DNA from: Pomacea canaliculata
Taxonomy: Eukaryota > Mollusca > Gastropoda > Architaenioglossa > Ampullariidae
Assembly (NCBI RefSeq): GCF_003073045.1
Contig: NC_037598.1
Coordinates: forward strand, 1,167,501-1,231,500
Direction of reading: 5' to 3'
Length of the DNA stretch: 64,000 nucleotides
The notes below the pieces were generated by a model. It made no database searches. It was not told the origin of the DNA and saw only the letters and a program-made list of their open reading frames with translations. The translations under genes were made by a program, and so were the position numbers. Below are positions 49,600-60,979 of the stretch, piece after piece. Positions within the stretch are counted from its first letter, which is position 1, and each line of letters starts with the position of its first letter.

Positions 49600-51215
49600 A
49601 TGTATTCTATAGTTACGAAATCACGAATACGTCCGTGATGAAATGAATTGTTTGGCTATGAAAAGAGTTGTCTAACTGTAGAATGAGTTGTCTAGATGGA
49701 GAAAGATGATGGGAATTTTTGTTTAAATCCCTCTTGTTGTCACATCTTTGCCGTGCATCAATAGTTTTCTGACCGGTAGTCACAGACTCACAGCTGTTGT
49801 TGGTTTGTTTCTTTGTTTGTTTAGTCTCAGGGCTGCAAGGTCAACAAGTTTGAAAGTTCATATTCTCGTCAATCACGAAGATTAAACAATGAATTTCAAA
49901 GAGATTTATAAACCTTTGAAGGTTCACGGATGAGCAGCACAGAGTATTACTCACACACAAATGAAAGGCTTTGATCTCTTTGTGGTATGTAGTATTTTTA
50001 ATGTGTCAATTAAAACCAATTACTTTCAACTTAAGCTTCAACAGACGCCTTCAAACAAGCGAGACATGGTTTTATTTATCGGACTTTCAAAACATCACAA
50101 GATCATCAGACATCATTAACATATTATTATATTATACTATTAATCATTAACAGTCAAGGATGCGTTCACCGCTGGCATCATGCAACTCGGCATTACATCC
50201 TCCACACTAGTTACCCTGGCAGGACGAATTACCACGACACGTGAAGTAAGTTGAAGTAGAAAAATAGTAAATAGTGGATTTTAAGTCAAAAACAAAAGTA
50301 TTGCTAACAACATGAAAAATCTATTTAGAGGAACTGATTAAATAAAGACACGGTTGTTAGGTAACAGCTGTTGAACATGTAGATAGTTGTTCTTATTGTA
50401 ATCAAAATGAAGAAAGCTTAAAGTATTAAGTAGACCAAGATAGGTGTATCGAAACGACACGTAGATTAAAAGATAAAACAAATCAACTGGTAATATTGGT
50501 AATATGTGCTTCAGTGGTAGATGATACTCAGTCATATTTCATCATAATTTTGGGTTGCACAATGGACAATTTTTGTGCCGTTAAGAAAACCTCATTGCAG
50601 GCAACTGAAATGGTGGATTGAGCTTCTATTTGTGATCAACAAACAGGAAAGCTTCACGCACTTTGTCAATACCTTTACACCAGCACCGTATACAAAGTAG
50701 CAAAATATAGAAAAATAGCAAAATATTGTAAGTTATACATTAGCATTATGCTAACCGGTTCTTTTGCAGGAAACTCTATGTATGTGTGTGAAAACCGAAT
50801 GAGAGAAGAATACACATTTTAAAGAGATGCTATAATGTGTTTTGGTTCGTTACTTGAACCCTCATTTTAGAAGGAAAATAAAAACAAAAGCATATGATAA
50901 ATATGTCAAGGTTACAGGCACATAATAAACACAGGCAGAGAAAGAATGAAAGATCAGATCACAAATCAGTGCTTACGAGAGATTAATGCAAGAGACTATT
51001 GAACAAGATCGAATATTAGAAGAATGATTGAAAGTCGAGAAATAGAAACAACGGCACCAAATATATTAAGAAGAAAAAAAAGGTCTAAGTAAAAACGGCC
51101 TCTACAAGTTTTAATTACACGAAAAATGTCAAAGAAATAAAGTTTACCATTTTGGCTCGAGCTGTAGCCGTGTTCACAAAATGATTTTCTGACACCGCAC
51201 AAAGCCATCAGTTTG
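49600..51215. other. AT-rich flank of the intronless ORF, no supported gene
   Basis: Contains a 70-codon minus frame (50,996-51,208) starting 13 bp after the stop of the 448-codon ORF. It has no recognisable domain and is probably 3' UTR. Nothing else was identified. Confidence 0.45.
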
Positions 51216-51221
51216 TTAAAG

Positions 51222-52568
51222 TCATTCTGTGAAATCGTCAGTTAGGCCAGGTTGCCCTAGCATATCCTTGCATTTCTGACGAATCAATGCTTCAAGACAT
51301 GCATCCACAAACCAGCAAACATCAGGATTCTGCGATATATTGTTCAATATTCTAGCATTTTCCATTGCAAAAGATGGACGTCTGATGTCTCCTGTAGTAG
51401 AACCGGAGGAAACGGTTATGTCACTTGTGTCCACGGCCCTGACGTTTGCTTGTCTAGAAGTCGACGGTTGCTCCTCTTCACGAGAGGTGGAAGGCTGAGG
51501 ACTAAAGGTCAGCGCTCTAGCCGTGTCCATGTTTGCTGTATTTCTTGTCACCACCTCGTCCTCGGTATTGCCACTTTCTCTGTCAAGTCCTTCATAGTTA
51601 GATGCTTCCTCCTCTAATGGTGATGACACTTGAGAGGAGGAAGGAGTTTCATCGACAATGTCAGGTGGTGTAGATTGTCGCGATGTCAAGTTTGAGCGCT
51701 GTGTACGACTCATCTTAGGTAAGGACGATCCTTCTTCCTCCGGACACGACGAACCCGCCAGTCTTGTACGTTTTTCAGGAGACAGCAATGTAGACCTCTC
51801 AGTATAAGCTATCCTTTCTCCCTGCATGGCATCCCAGTCCCTTGGTGTGTCAGATTGGGTGTCCAATTCAAATCCGCTAAATGTTTCAGGTATACACCAC
51901 TTTGTGTAGTCTCCTGTATACGGATTTCCTCGCCGGTACATTCCCCAGTTTCTAGGAGCAAGGATGGCCAGATCACTGATCATCGTTTCGTAATACTCTG
52001 GAAATGTTATCTTGGAGCGATGGACGAGATGTATTGCATAACAAATAAAGCTTTGCTTGCGTGTAGGTTTTTTGTTCCAGTGAGGCTGAAGACTGAAGTT
52101 AGAATCTGTCAGTCCTTCGAAAACTTCAATGAAAGCGCTTTTCAGTCTCTGCTCAAGAGACTGATTATCTTCAATGAGGTTCTGGCAGAGACTAAGGAAG
52201 ACACGTAGTAACTCCTTAAAGAGCTTTCTAGCTTGGTACACTATGGTGTCTCCTACCTCCACGGTAACAGAAAGGTCGACAGCAGCAGATAGGTTCCAAG
52301 GCTGTCGTTGTGGCCGTTCACGAATATTACAGAACACCCTCTTGGCGATTTCAGAACCTTTAAAAGTTCTCAGATGTGCGCACACAGAGTCAATGTCACT
52401 GCGAACACCAAAAGCCTCCAAACACTTTATAGCTTCAATATATTGTCTATTGTGGCCTGGTGTTGATTGTATTACTCTGTTCTGTTGCAGTCTGAAGGTA
52501 ACTGGTGTCCACGGCGCACAGCGGACGAAGGCTTCTCCACAGACCTTGATTGGCAGCTGGTTACTCAT
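51222..52568 (-). CDS. Unrecognised intronless protein, 448 aa
   Basis: Uninterrupted ATG-to-TGA frame of 448 codons with a purine at -3 and promoter-like elements upstream; the only long non-repetitive single-exon frame in the window. Residues 1 to about 240 look folded: mixed hydrophobic segments such as YQARKLFKELLRVFLSLCQN, an aromatic-rich PEYYETMISDLAILAPRNW and several Cys/Trp. Residues from about 250 to 400 are Ser/Thr/Glu/Pro-rich and likely disordered (SPEKRTRL, STSREEEQPSTSR). The last 45 residues are again helix-like (DVCWFVDACLEALIRQKC). There is no signal peptide or transmembrane segment, so it is probably nuclear or cytoplasmic. I do not recognise the family. Sitting intronless amid transposable elements, it could be a retrogene, a domesticated or active transposon gene, an endogenised viral gene, or a lineage-specific gene. 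A shadow frame on the opposite strand is ignored. Confidence 0.75.
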   Translation of the reverse strand: MSNQLPIKVCGEAFVRCAPWTPVTFRLQQNRVIQSTPGHNRQYIEAIKCLEAFGVRSDIDSVCAHLRTFKGSEIAKRVFCNIRERPQRQPWNLSAAVDLSVTVEVGDTIVYQARKLFKELLRVFLSLCQNLIEDNQSLEQRLKSAFIEVFEGLTDSNFSLQPHWNKKPTRKQSFICYAIHLVHRSKITFPEYYETMISDLAILAPRNWGMYRRGNPYTGDYTKWCIPETFSGFELDTQSDTPRDWDAMQGERIAYTERSTLLSPEKRTRLAGSSCPEEEGSSLPKMSRTQRSNLTSRQSTPPDIVDETPSSSQVSSPLEEEASNYEGLDRESGNTEDEVVTRNTANMDTARALTFSPQPSTSREEEQPSTSRQANVRAVDTSDITVSSGSTTGDIRRPSFAMENARILNNISQNPDVCWFVDACLEALIRQKCKDMLGQPGLTDDFTE

Positions 52569-52738
52569 CTTAATGGAATTTTTGTAAAGTCGTGATACAC
52601 AAATCTTGTATTCTCTTCGTTATGTTGGACAAAATAGTTATCTTTCTTCGATGCCTTGCTCTTTGAACCTTTCTCTGTCGTTGTTCAGCGTGCAATGAGT
52701 GCAATGGTGAGCTCTCGGGGAAAGCGCAGCAAGCCGTG

Positions 52739-52762
52739 TGACGTCATCAAAAATGGACCAAT
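52739..52762 (-). promoter_or_regulatory. CRE and CCAAT elements upstream of the 448-aa ORF
   Basis: Palindromic TGACGTCA at 52,739-52,746 and CCAAT (plus strand) at 52,758-52,762 lie about 170-195 bp upstream of the ATG, the usual distance for proximal promoter elements. Confidence 0.4.
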
Positions 52763-53939
52763 CCATGAGAAGGATGCTAGCAGTTCCCGCTGGTTTTCAC
52801 ATCTCTGGCTGTCATGAGGAGATAGGCATAGCCTAACTGCTTTTTTTAAATGTTTCGCGCTTGTTAGACGCTGTTTGTAGCGGGTGTCTGGGTGTCATAA
52901 CAAATCACAATCCAGAAGTATTTCTATACGGGCCTGCGAGATTTGTGGCATGAAAGGACGCTAACAGATGTTTCAACACTTTTGTAAAAACGAAAGATAA
53001 GAAAATGCTAATTACTTGTTAGTACAAGTATTGTTTCATATAAAGGACAAGCATGTCCTACTGTAGATGGCGTTTGTATTTGTGTGCGTGAAGAGTAGCA
53101 ACGAATAAGTGTGTGAGTCTGAGTTTATAAAGAGTATGTGTGTTTGTGTGGCGAGGGTTTGTACCATAAATTCCAGCTGTATAAACACACCACCTCGCTG
53201 TAGCCACATGCTTGGGGGCAATGACAAGATGAGGTTTATTGTCTTTCACCAGACATCTGGCAACCGACAACTCGTCACACCATGTTGGTCAGCTCGTGAA
53301 ATCTTTGTTATAACTTAGTGTTTATAGTCCCTGCGTGTGAAAGTCTGTAAATAATAATAACAACAAATAATTTTCAAAGCACATTTTCCCAAAGTTACAG
53401 TAAGCTCAGTGCGATATATACAAACAAAAGATATTCAACTACAAAAATGCATAAAGCACATTCGTACTAAGTCTGACCAAGCATGTCAGTAGAGAAGTAC
53501 AGACATACTAACACTCTAACAGCCATGAATGTGTCAGAGACCTACACCAAGTACTACAGGACTGAACACGTGCGAGGGCGAAAGGGTGTGAATGATGGAC
53601 GTTTCCGGAATGCGTGTCAGTTAGATGTTTAACAAGAAAAACAAAGAGAGGTGTGATTGGAGAGAGAGTAAAGGGTGAGAGGAGGTAAGGTGACCAGACG
53701 TTTGGGGAACGAAAGCGGGATGCGTGCCGATGATGGTGTCGTCACCGACAAACAACGCCCAAAAAGGAGGTGATGGTGGGGGGGGGGGGGGAACCTTTCC
53801 TCTGACTTTTGCAGAGTAGTGAGGCTTTCAACGGCAGATCTGTCCACGCCACTACAGTATTCCATTTTAAAAAGAAAAACGATTTTTTAAAATTTAAATA
53901 TAAATATTCCTCCCTTATCTTGTTTTCCATCTTCTTTTT

Positions 53940-54620
53940 CTGGTCATGAAGAAGGAGCACCTGCAGATGTTAAGGTTCAAGTCTGCAGTCTACAATTTCC
54001 ATGCCGAAGGTAGGCGGGGCCGTCGGGGTAGCGGGCCAGGTGTCAGAGGGCAGCTGGACACCCAGGATTTATCGCTCATGAACCGTCTAGATCAGACCTG
54101 GGCAAAGGCCGGCCCGCCTCCAATCTCTGACCGGCCCGCCCGCTGGCCCGCCCGCCAGTATATATACTATATATACAGTATTGGGTAAAATTGAGTTAAC
54201 TATATTAGTCCGGCCCTCTAAAACCCTCTAGCGGCCCACCCCTGTTCTAGAAGAACGTTCGTGCATTGAGGTCGCTGGATTAATGTGCCACTTGGGGGAG
54301 CTGCAAGCAAGTTGGAATTGACAGTAAAGAGGTGGATATGTCACTGATGTATGGCCACTCTGTGAATGGAAAGGATGGGGCCCGACACTGGCACTGCAAC
54401 CTCTAAGCCCTGAGATGTCAAAGGAACTTGTTTCCCATAGTTACTTCACGACACAATCAAACTTTCTCTTCCCGTCTCTCCATCACCCAGCAAACTACAT
54501 TAGTCTACAACTCTATACCAGGGGTGGGCTTCAGTTCGGCCTGTGGATGCCTTTGTTCGGCATCGTCTGCCAAAATGTAACATGCACTTGTTTTCATTTT
54601 TTTTTTATTTTTTTTGCTAA
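53940..54620. repeat. Dispersed repeat, copy 2, most complete
   Basis: Carries in order the sequence found split elsewhere: the part matching 46,530-46,828, then directly CTCTAAGCCCTGAGATGTC with no MITE, then the part matching 48,093-48,310. It therefore shows the unoccupied version of the CTCTAAGC site used by the MITE in copy 1. Confidence 0.85.
54093..54244. mobile_element. hAT-like MITE, copy 3 (152 bp)
   Basis: Same left end as copy 1 (CAGACCTGGGCAAAGGCCGG) and a right end CGGCCCACCCCTG, with an internal deletion. Flanks are GTCTAGAT and TTCTAGAA. The homologous position in the other dispersed-repeat copy (46,658-46,672) reads GTCTAGATTCTAGAA without the element. Confidence 0.7.
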
Positions 54621-55652
54621 ATTAATTAAGGTTAATATGCTAAAAATGTATTTTATCAAGTACAACTGAGTTAGAAATCTGCAGTCCGTAGCATTCCAAC
54701 ACAGAAAAAGTAAAAATTAAAAAAATAATAACTTCGAGAGCGGGGCTCTGGGGCCGCCCCACTTGCCACCACCAAACGCCGCCGCTTGTTGCCATTGTTA
54801 GGAAAGCACTACAGTCTTACAAGACTTCGTTTCATGTTCACAAACAACATTTTCTGAGCTGTGGTTTTAATCTTTCTCGTGATCAGATTCATAAAGTATC
54901 AGCAATTTGGTGATAAACAATAGTCCGTGGAAAAACACAAGAAAACCCATATCCTACAATTTTTTTTTGTAGACGAAACAAGCGGCTGAACACACACACA
55001 ACACTCATACAAACTCAAGTGGACACCAGAATTAAAGTTGAAAAAAAAAAAAAAGATTTTTTTTTTCAAGTTTTACACCACTCTGAAAGCTGCAGTGAAC
55101 AAACAAACTATAAAATCACAATATTTCTTTTTCTGAACCTTGCACAGCACTAAGCGCGTTGTATGGACGAAATCATTAATTAGTGACCTGCACATACTGT
55201 GATGGTAATGAAGGACTACTAAGCAGAAGAGTTAGATAATGATGAAGCTTCACACTTCAGTCAGGAAGGGGAGCTAACACTGACCGCAGGTGGTGTTCCC
55301 GGAGTTGTCTGCGCTTTGGCTATAGCAGTTCAGTGGCTTTTGATCCTGAAATTCTTACATCATGTAAAAAAGCATGTTACTAAACATTGCAAACATGTAA
55401 GATATGTTGAAAGCGACTTTGACGATGCACGAGAACATCAGAGCGCGCATGTCAACAAGTGACATCACGTGACAGATGACCCCAGCAGGTCACGGCAGAT
55501 GACGTGGAATAACCGTTACACAAGGTACATCTGTGTGGGTGTGAAATGGCACACGTCAATCACGGACAATATGGCCATTATGTGTTACGCAACACTTCGT
55601 CTCGTTAACAATACTGACCCTGCACTCGCTGCTCTGAGTAATTACCTCATGT

Positions 55653-55880
55653 GACATGAGTACTTGGTGACTTGAGTACTTGGTGACATGAGTACTTGGT
55701 GACTTGAGTACTTGGTGACTTGAGTACTTGGTGACATGAGTACTTGGTGACTTGAGTACTTGGTGACATGAGTACTTGGTGACTTGAGTACTTGGTGACA
55801 TGAGTACTTGGTGACTTGAGTACTTGGTGACATGAGTACTTGGTGACACGAGTACTTGGTGACACGAGTACTTGGTGACT
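55653..55880. repeat. 16-bp satellite, about 14 units
   Basis: GAGTACTTGGTGACAT and GAGTACTTGGTGACTT units, largely alternating, so there is a partial 32-bp higher-order period. Long minus-strand frames are artefacts. Confidence 0.97.
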
Positions 55881-56574
55881 TGGTGTCAACAAAATAAATG
55901 ATGAGGATGGAAGGATGGTCAGCAATGACGACGCCAGCAGGCAAGAAGACAGACAAAAACACAGTTCAATATGAAAGAAAGGGAACTGTCAAGTTTTTTA
56001 TTATTATTGCAGGAGAATCATAACGGAGAGGATGTCAACGGCTTTGTTATTTTGTTGTTCACATCCAGTCTGACCCGACTTGCACAATACTATGGAAAAG
56101 AGATAAGCGGCAGGCACACACATAAACTCCACGGACGAATAAGCATTTACATAAAGGTATACAAACACATACTAGCACTAGAAAAAAGAAACTAAACAAA
56201 GAAAAAAAAATGAAAGAATTTAGTCATTTACCAGTTGGTTTTTTTTTAGCATATTAGAGGCGCTTTCTCCTTTGCAATATTTATTTTGCAAGTCAAGAAT
56301 GCAGTCTTGGTGGCCTGGTCTAGTCACGGGGTGGGTCACGAGGTTTATCTGCTCACAGAAAATGTCTTCCTAACAATATTCCCGGCATCCTTGTTGACCT
56401 GCGGGAGTACATTGAGACATTAAAATCTGCCTAATGTTATTCGCTGCATGTAGACATGCTTACAGTTATGCAATAACGGTTACAGTACAAACCACCTCCA
56501 CCGTGTTGCAGCAGTCGTAGAACCACGTTAATCAACATCAGAGAAGAATAAATTTGCTTTGATGTCAGGTGATG

Positions 56575-56740
56575 AGGTGTGATAGAAGACAGACGACAAT
56601 AACGATGTTACTACAACAGACAGACGACAATAACGATGTTACTACAGACAGACAGACGACAATAACGATGTTAGTACTACATGGTGTCACCGACAGACAG
56701 ACGACAATAACGATGTTAGTACAACATGGTGTCACCATGT
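56575..56740. repeat. Tandem repeat with core CGACAATAACGATGTTA
   Basis: ACAGACAGACGACAATAACGATG is repeated four times with 10-25 bp variable spacers, two of which contain CATGGTGTCACC. Confidence 0.9.
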
Positions 56741-57159
56741 ATTTCACTTCATCAAAAGTTGATTTCACATGTTTGGTCAGTTGGAGGCGAGGAGGGACGA
56801 GATATAAAACCAGAATAAATGAAAAGATACACAAGGTAACAAGTACAAAAAAAATAGAAGCGAAGACACAACTACCTTTGCTTGGATATTGTCAACTGCA
56901 ACATAATAGTAGAATCTTATTAAATAAATAACCAGCCGCCCAAATTAACATTGTGGTTCTGATTTAATTGTGATGACCGTTGAATGCATGGCTCTGCATT
57001 TGATGTTTTAAATGTTATGATTTATGATGTGCCTTTAATTGTTTTTTTTAAACAATTAGTTCAATTTAGCAGTTTTCCAGTACTGCCAAAATCTGTTCAT
57101 GTTCAACAGACTGTAATTTTAGTGGCTAATTTGTATTGGATTTGCTTTACTAACAGCAA

Positions 57160-57490
57160 CCAAAATGATAATAATAGTCACATTGTCCGTTCTCAATAAA
57201 CAGAACTAGCTTGCAGAACATCTTGGATTTTGATGATACGATAAAGCGATCATCATTTACAATTAAATTGGAACATACGTGCAAACAAAACAATAATAAT
57301 AGTCACATTGTGCGTATCGGCTGATTCCTAATTCTTTGAGTTGATGCTCGTTTCACAATAAACAGTCATACAGAACAATATGTACTTAATTTTAAATAAA
57401 ATATAGGGATAACTTCATTAATCAAAGGATTTTAATGATACAATAAAGCGATCATCATTTAAAAATTAAAAAAAAGTTAAAATTGGAGCA
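57160..57490. repeat. Direct duplication, two copies
   Basis: AATAATAGTCACATTGT with a downstream TCACAATAAACAG-type sequence and GATAAAGCGATCATCATTT appear in the same order at about 57,170-57,275 and 57,292-57,490. Confidence 0.75.
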
Positions 57491-58574
57491 TACCTGTGCA
57501 CTCGATCCCTGTCGTTTTCGAGAACGAAGTCTGTAAAGAAAGCCACAAACCCGTTTTAAATGTTCTGTTTCTATATTTTTCCCTCCTAGGGTCCCACAAT
57601 TCCTGGTGGTTTGAAAAAGTTCGATCAAATAGGAGGTATTTTCGAAAACCCGTGTGGCGCCGCCTTAAGTGTTGAGGGGGGGAGGTATGTTTCACAATTA
57701 ATTTAAATGTTGAACAATCGTTTGAATGTGTAGGTTGCAGGAATCCTGATAAAATTCTAAAGGTGACTTGCCAGGACAAAGCTAATTTGTTATCACCGAG
57801 AACCGAACCCTTGTCCCAAGTGTGTGGAGTGGTGAGTACTTGCTGAGTACTTTCTGTATCTGTCTCACCATCATACTGTTGCGCAATGTTGCGAAATCAG
57901 AAACTGCCAGACCCTCTACATCAGGGAGTAAGTGCAGGTCACGTGTGGCCTCCCAAATAAGAATGTAGGTAAATAATGCTAATGACCTGTTTGATGTTCA
58001 CTGACTGATTGACGTGACATTTGTGTCAATCACTGATAATTGGCTTAATGACCAACTTACTTCGTCGAGTGTTTTAATGATGATCAGGTATGTGGTCTAA
58101 TTATCAGCCTCCATTCTGCTTCATCTCTCTCTCTGTGTTTCGTTGTCACTTAAATGGCTAGACTGAAAACAATATCTGAAGCATGTATTAAACTGTCAAT
58201 AAAAAATAAAAAATGGAATAAGAGTTATACAATGTATTATACATACATCCATTGTTATATACATAATAGTAATCAGGTTTACTAACTGAGCACTGTCTAT
58301 CTACTCACTACCAACCTGTCTCACTGTGCGAATGATACTCAGACCTGTAATGAAGTGAAGGCGCATGCGCAGACCATACGGCTAGAAGTTCCGGTTAAGA
58401 CAAGCGGACACGCTACTCAGGCAGGATTTACGATACAAATTTATGTTGCCATAATTATAAATCTTCTACATTTACTGAACTTTAAGTGAAGCCTGAAGTT
58501 GTCTTGGCAAGGCCAAACCAAATGATCTTTAAACGGACTTTTAACGGATCCGTGAGCCGGGTGCTCCCCACCCC

Positions 58575-58750
58575 TGCTGTAAACACATGCAAGGTTCACT
58601 GGGTGGCACTGACTCCGTAAACACACGTGGCACAAGATGGTGTTGGGTCTGTAAACACATCCTAGGGTGGGACTGACCCTGTAAAACATTCAAATGTCAA
58701 AGGGCGGAATTGAACCTGTCAGCACAATATCACAGGGTGGGACTGTAAAT
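58575..58750. repeat. Degenerate minisatellite with GTAAACACA and GGGTGG(C/G)ACTGA motifs
   Basis: Four irregular units of roughly 40-60 bp, each with a TGTAAACACA-like and a GGGTGGGACTG-like element. To its left, CTCCCCACCCCTG near 58,563-58,575 may be a hAT-type terminus. Confidence 0.6.
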
Positions 58751-58779
58751 GTGTTTAAAACTTGTTTGAAGACTTGATA

Positions 58780-60010
58780 ATGTGATAAATATTAATAGTT
58801 GTGGGTTCCTTTACCAAACGAAGTCAAGATTCCCATATAGTAGTAGCCCTTGGGGAAATGAGTATCTGTGGCTCGCCATGTACAGGGGAGGGGATGAGCC
58901 CAGCCTCCAGCCGCCATGACCTCCCATGTTACATCCTGACCCCGTGTTCTGGTTGAGTTGTTGGTGGGTAGAGGGGGGATCTTCCTAGTTTAAGGCTTGA
59001 AGCAGCCTCAATCCAAAGATATTTTGTTGTAAAGTTGAGAGCAAGAACCACAGTTTAGTGTCTTCCTAAGATGTGTGTCATATCTCGCTTTTTCATTTAA
59101 TCTTTTTGCTGTCTTTCTCTCTTCCTACTTTTCTGAACGACTGTCTAAATTATCTGCTTGCCTGTCAACATGTTTGATTATCTGTATGGTTACCTGCCTG
59201 CCAGTGTGATTGTCTATTTGCTTATAATCATGGTTGGGGTTTTTTTTGTAGCCTTAGTTTGTTTTTTCTACCTGTGTCACAAAACCTAGTAAAATATAGA
59301 CAGCACGAAAAATAACCAAGTGTTCCCTTTAAGTCAAGCAATAACACTTTCAATAATTTTCTTCAAAATGTTCATGTAGTCTTCAATTCTATCACATCCA
59401 TACGGAGGAAATGTTTGACAAACGATCAAAAAGTTAACTTGTTAGTTTTGTTATCTAATACTTAATTGCTAAATTATTCAAACAAGACCATATTATTTGA
59501 AATAAAAAGTAGGCATCATTGCTTTTCTATGACTTGGTTTCTGGAATGGTAAATAGGTTTTCTTCTTTTAAAGGTTGGCAATTCGACCACGAACACGTTA
59601 ATGGCTGGGAAAGATCGCACACGCACTGATTTAATGTCCCTGCTAACAGCGTCCATCAGCTATTTGCTAGTTAATGACAGGTGGACAACACTTAATTGCT
59701 CCACTTAATTGCTGCTTTTGGAATTCTTGTCCAAAGAGCTCGGCTAAAAGCAATCACTTATGTAATGAGGAAAATAGTCTTAACCTATAACCTATAACAT
59801 ATGACCTATAACCTATAGCCCTGGCCACAAATCTTGTACCAAAAGAACGGAGAGAGGACTGACTGGTTGATTGTAATGACTTCAACTAATTATGCGTGTC
59901 TAGAAAAGCCACAGACTGTTTTTTCCCCCGCTCCTCCTTTCCTGTCCCCCTCTCCATTATGTAACGCACCCCCAGACAATCTCCTGGTATAATTTCTTTG
60001 CTAATTACAG
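58780..60010. other. Intergenic sequence upstream of the CAP gene
   Basis: No exon was recognised. A small AACCTATAACCTATA repeat lies at about 59,783-59,818. Confidence 0.5.
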
Positions 60011-60022
60011 TCACACAGATAC

Positions 60023-60178
60023 TATAAAAGTGGCCATCCAGCAGACACTCAGCATCTGCCATCGACTCTGCCAGAGGATCTTCAGACTGTGGACCGTCAG
60101 GAAACTCGTCTTCCGACCAAACACCCGCCAGCCATCGCTGATCTTCTGTTTGTCCTTGTCGACTGCTTCATCCTCAGG
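60023..60178 (+). promoter_or_regulatory. TATA promoter and probable 5' UTR exon of the CAP gene
   Basis: TATAAA at 60,023-60,028 predicts initiation near 60,050. The following sequence ends at 60,178 before a donor GTAGGT. A matching acceptor (TTGTTGTACACAG) at 60,668 leads into the coding exon 9 nt before its ATG. Confidence 0.5.
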
Positions 60179-60677
60179 GTAGGTTCTGCTAGAATGTCTA
60201 GCCATTAGTTGTCTGCGATCACTTGTGTATGTCAGTATTTATGTTTAGTTGTATATGTTTACTGACGACATGTTTATATTTAGCTATGGTATCTGTATTT
60301 CCCCCCTTTTTTATTTATTTATTTTTTTTATTTTTTTTTTGGGGGGGGGGGGGGCAACAGACAAACTCATGCCGGAGCGATATTTACAAGATACTTTAGG
60401 TAGATTACATTCTATATCATCGAATATGTAGCATAAAACAGACTGTTTGGTCTGGTGTGTGCTTCTGAATGGCGTCTGTACTTTTATTGTAATCATGTGT
60501 TTGCAAATATCATTGCGGACACTCTCTGTCCACCCCCTCATCCAAAATCGTCCTCCCTGTATTGAGTACATTCGGGTGAGCTTGTCCTGGTTTGTGTCTA
60601 AATACGTATGTGAGATTAGCAAATATACTGGAAACACATTTTCAAAATGTCATAATTGTTGTACACAGTCTCCAAAC

Positions 60678-60939
60678 ATGGCGGCATCGTGTCTCTCGCT
60701 GTTCGTCCTCGTGACGGTCGTCATGGCGCAGTCTGTCATTGGTCTCGACCAGGCCATGAAGGACTACATCCTGGGTGTTCACAACAAGTATCGCGGAGGG
60801 GAAGGGGCCTCCAACATGCACTCACTGGTGAGTGACTGAACTTTCTCTCTATTTTCATTCTTCGTTTATTTTTATCTTTTTTTGGCTCGTTCGTTCTTCC
60901 TTTCCTTCTTTCCTTGTTTGTTTGTGTTTTTTTTGGTGT

Positions 60940-60979
<40 letters not shown>

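Noticed and set aside
55257-55350. Exon-like minus segment with NCYSQSADNSGNTTCG
   Set aside because: Short, phase 0 only, donor GTCAGT weak, no partner exons. It has two Cys but no Ig or EGF pattern.
55653-55880. CRISPR-like regular repetition
   Set aside because: Units are directly contiguous with no unique spacers; this is a eukaryotic satellite.
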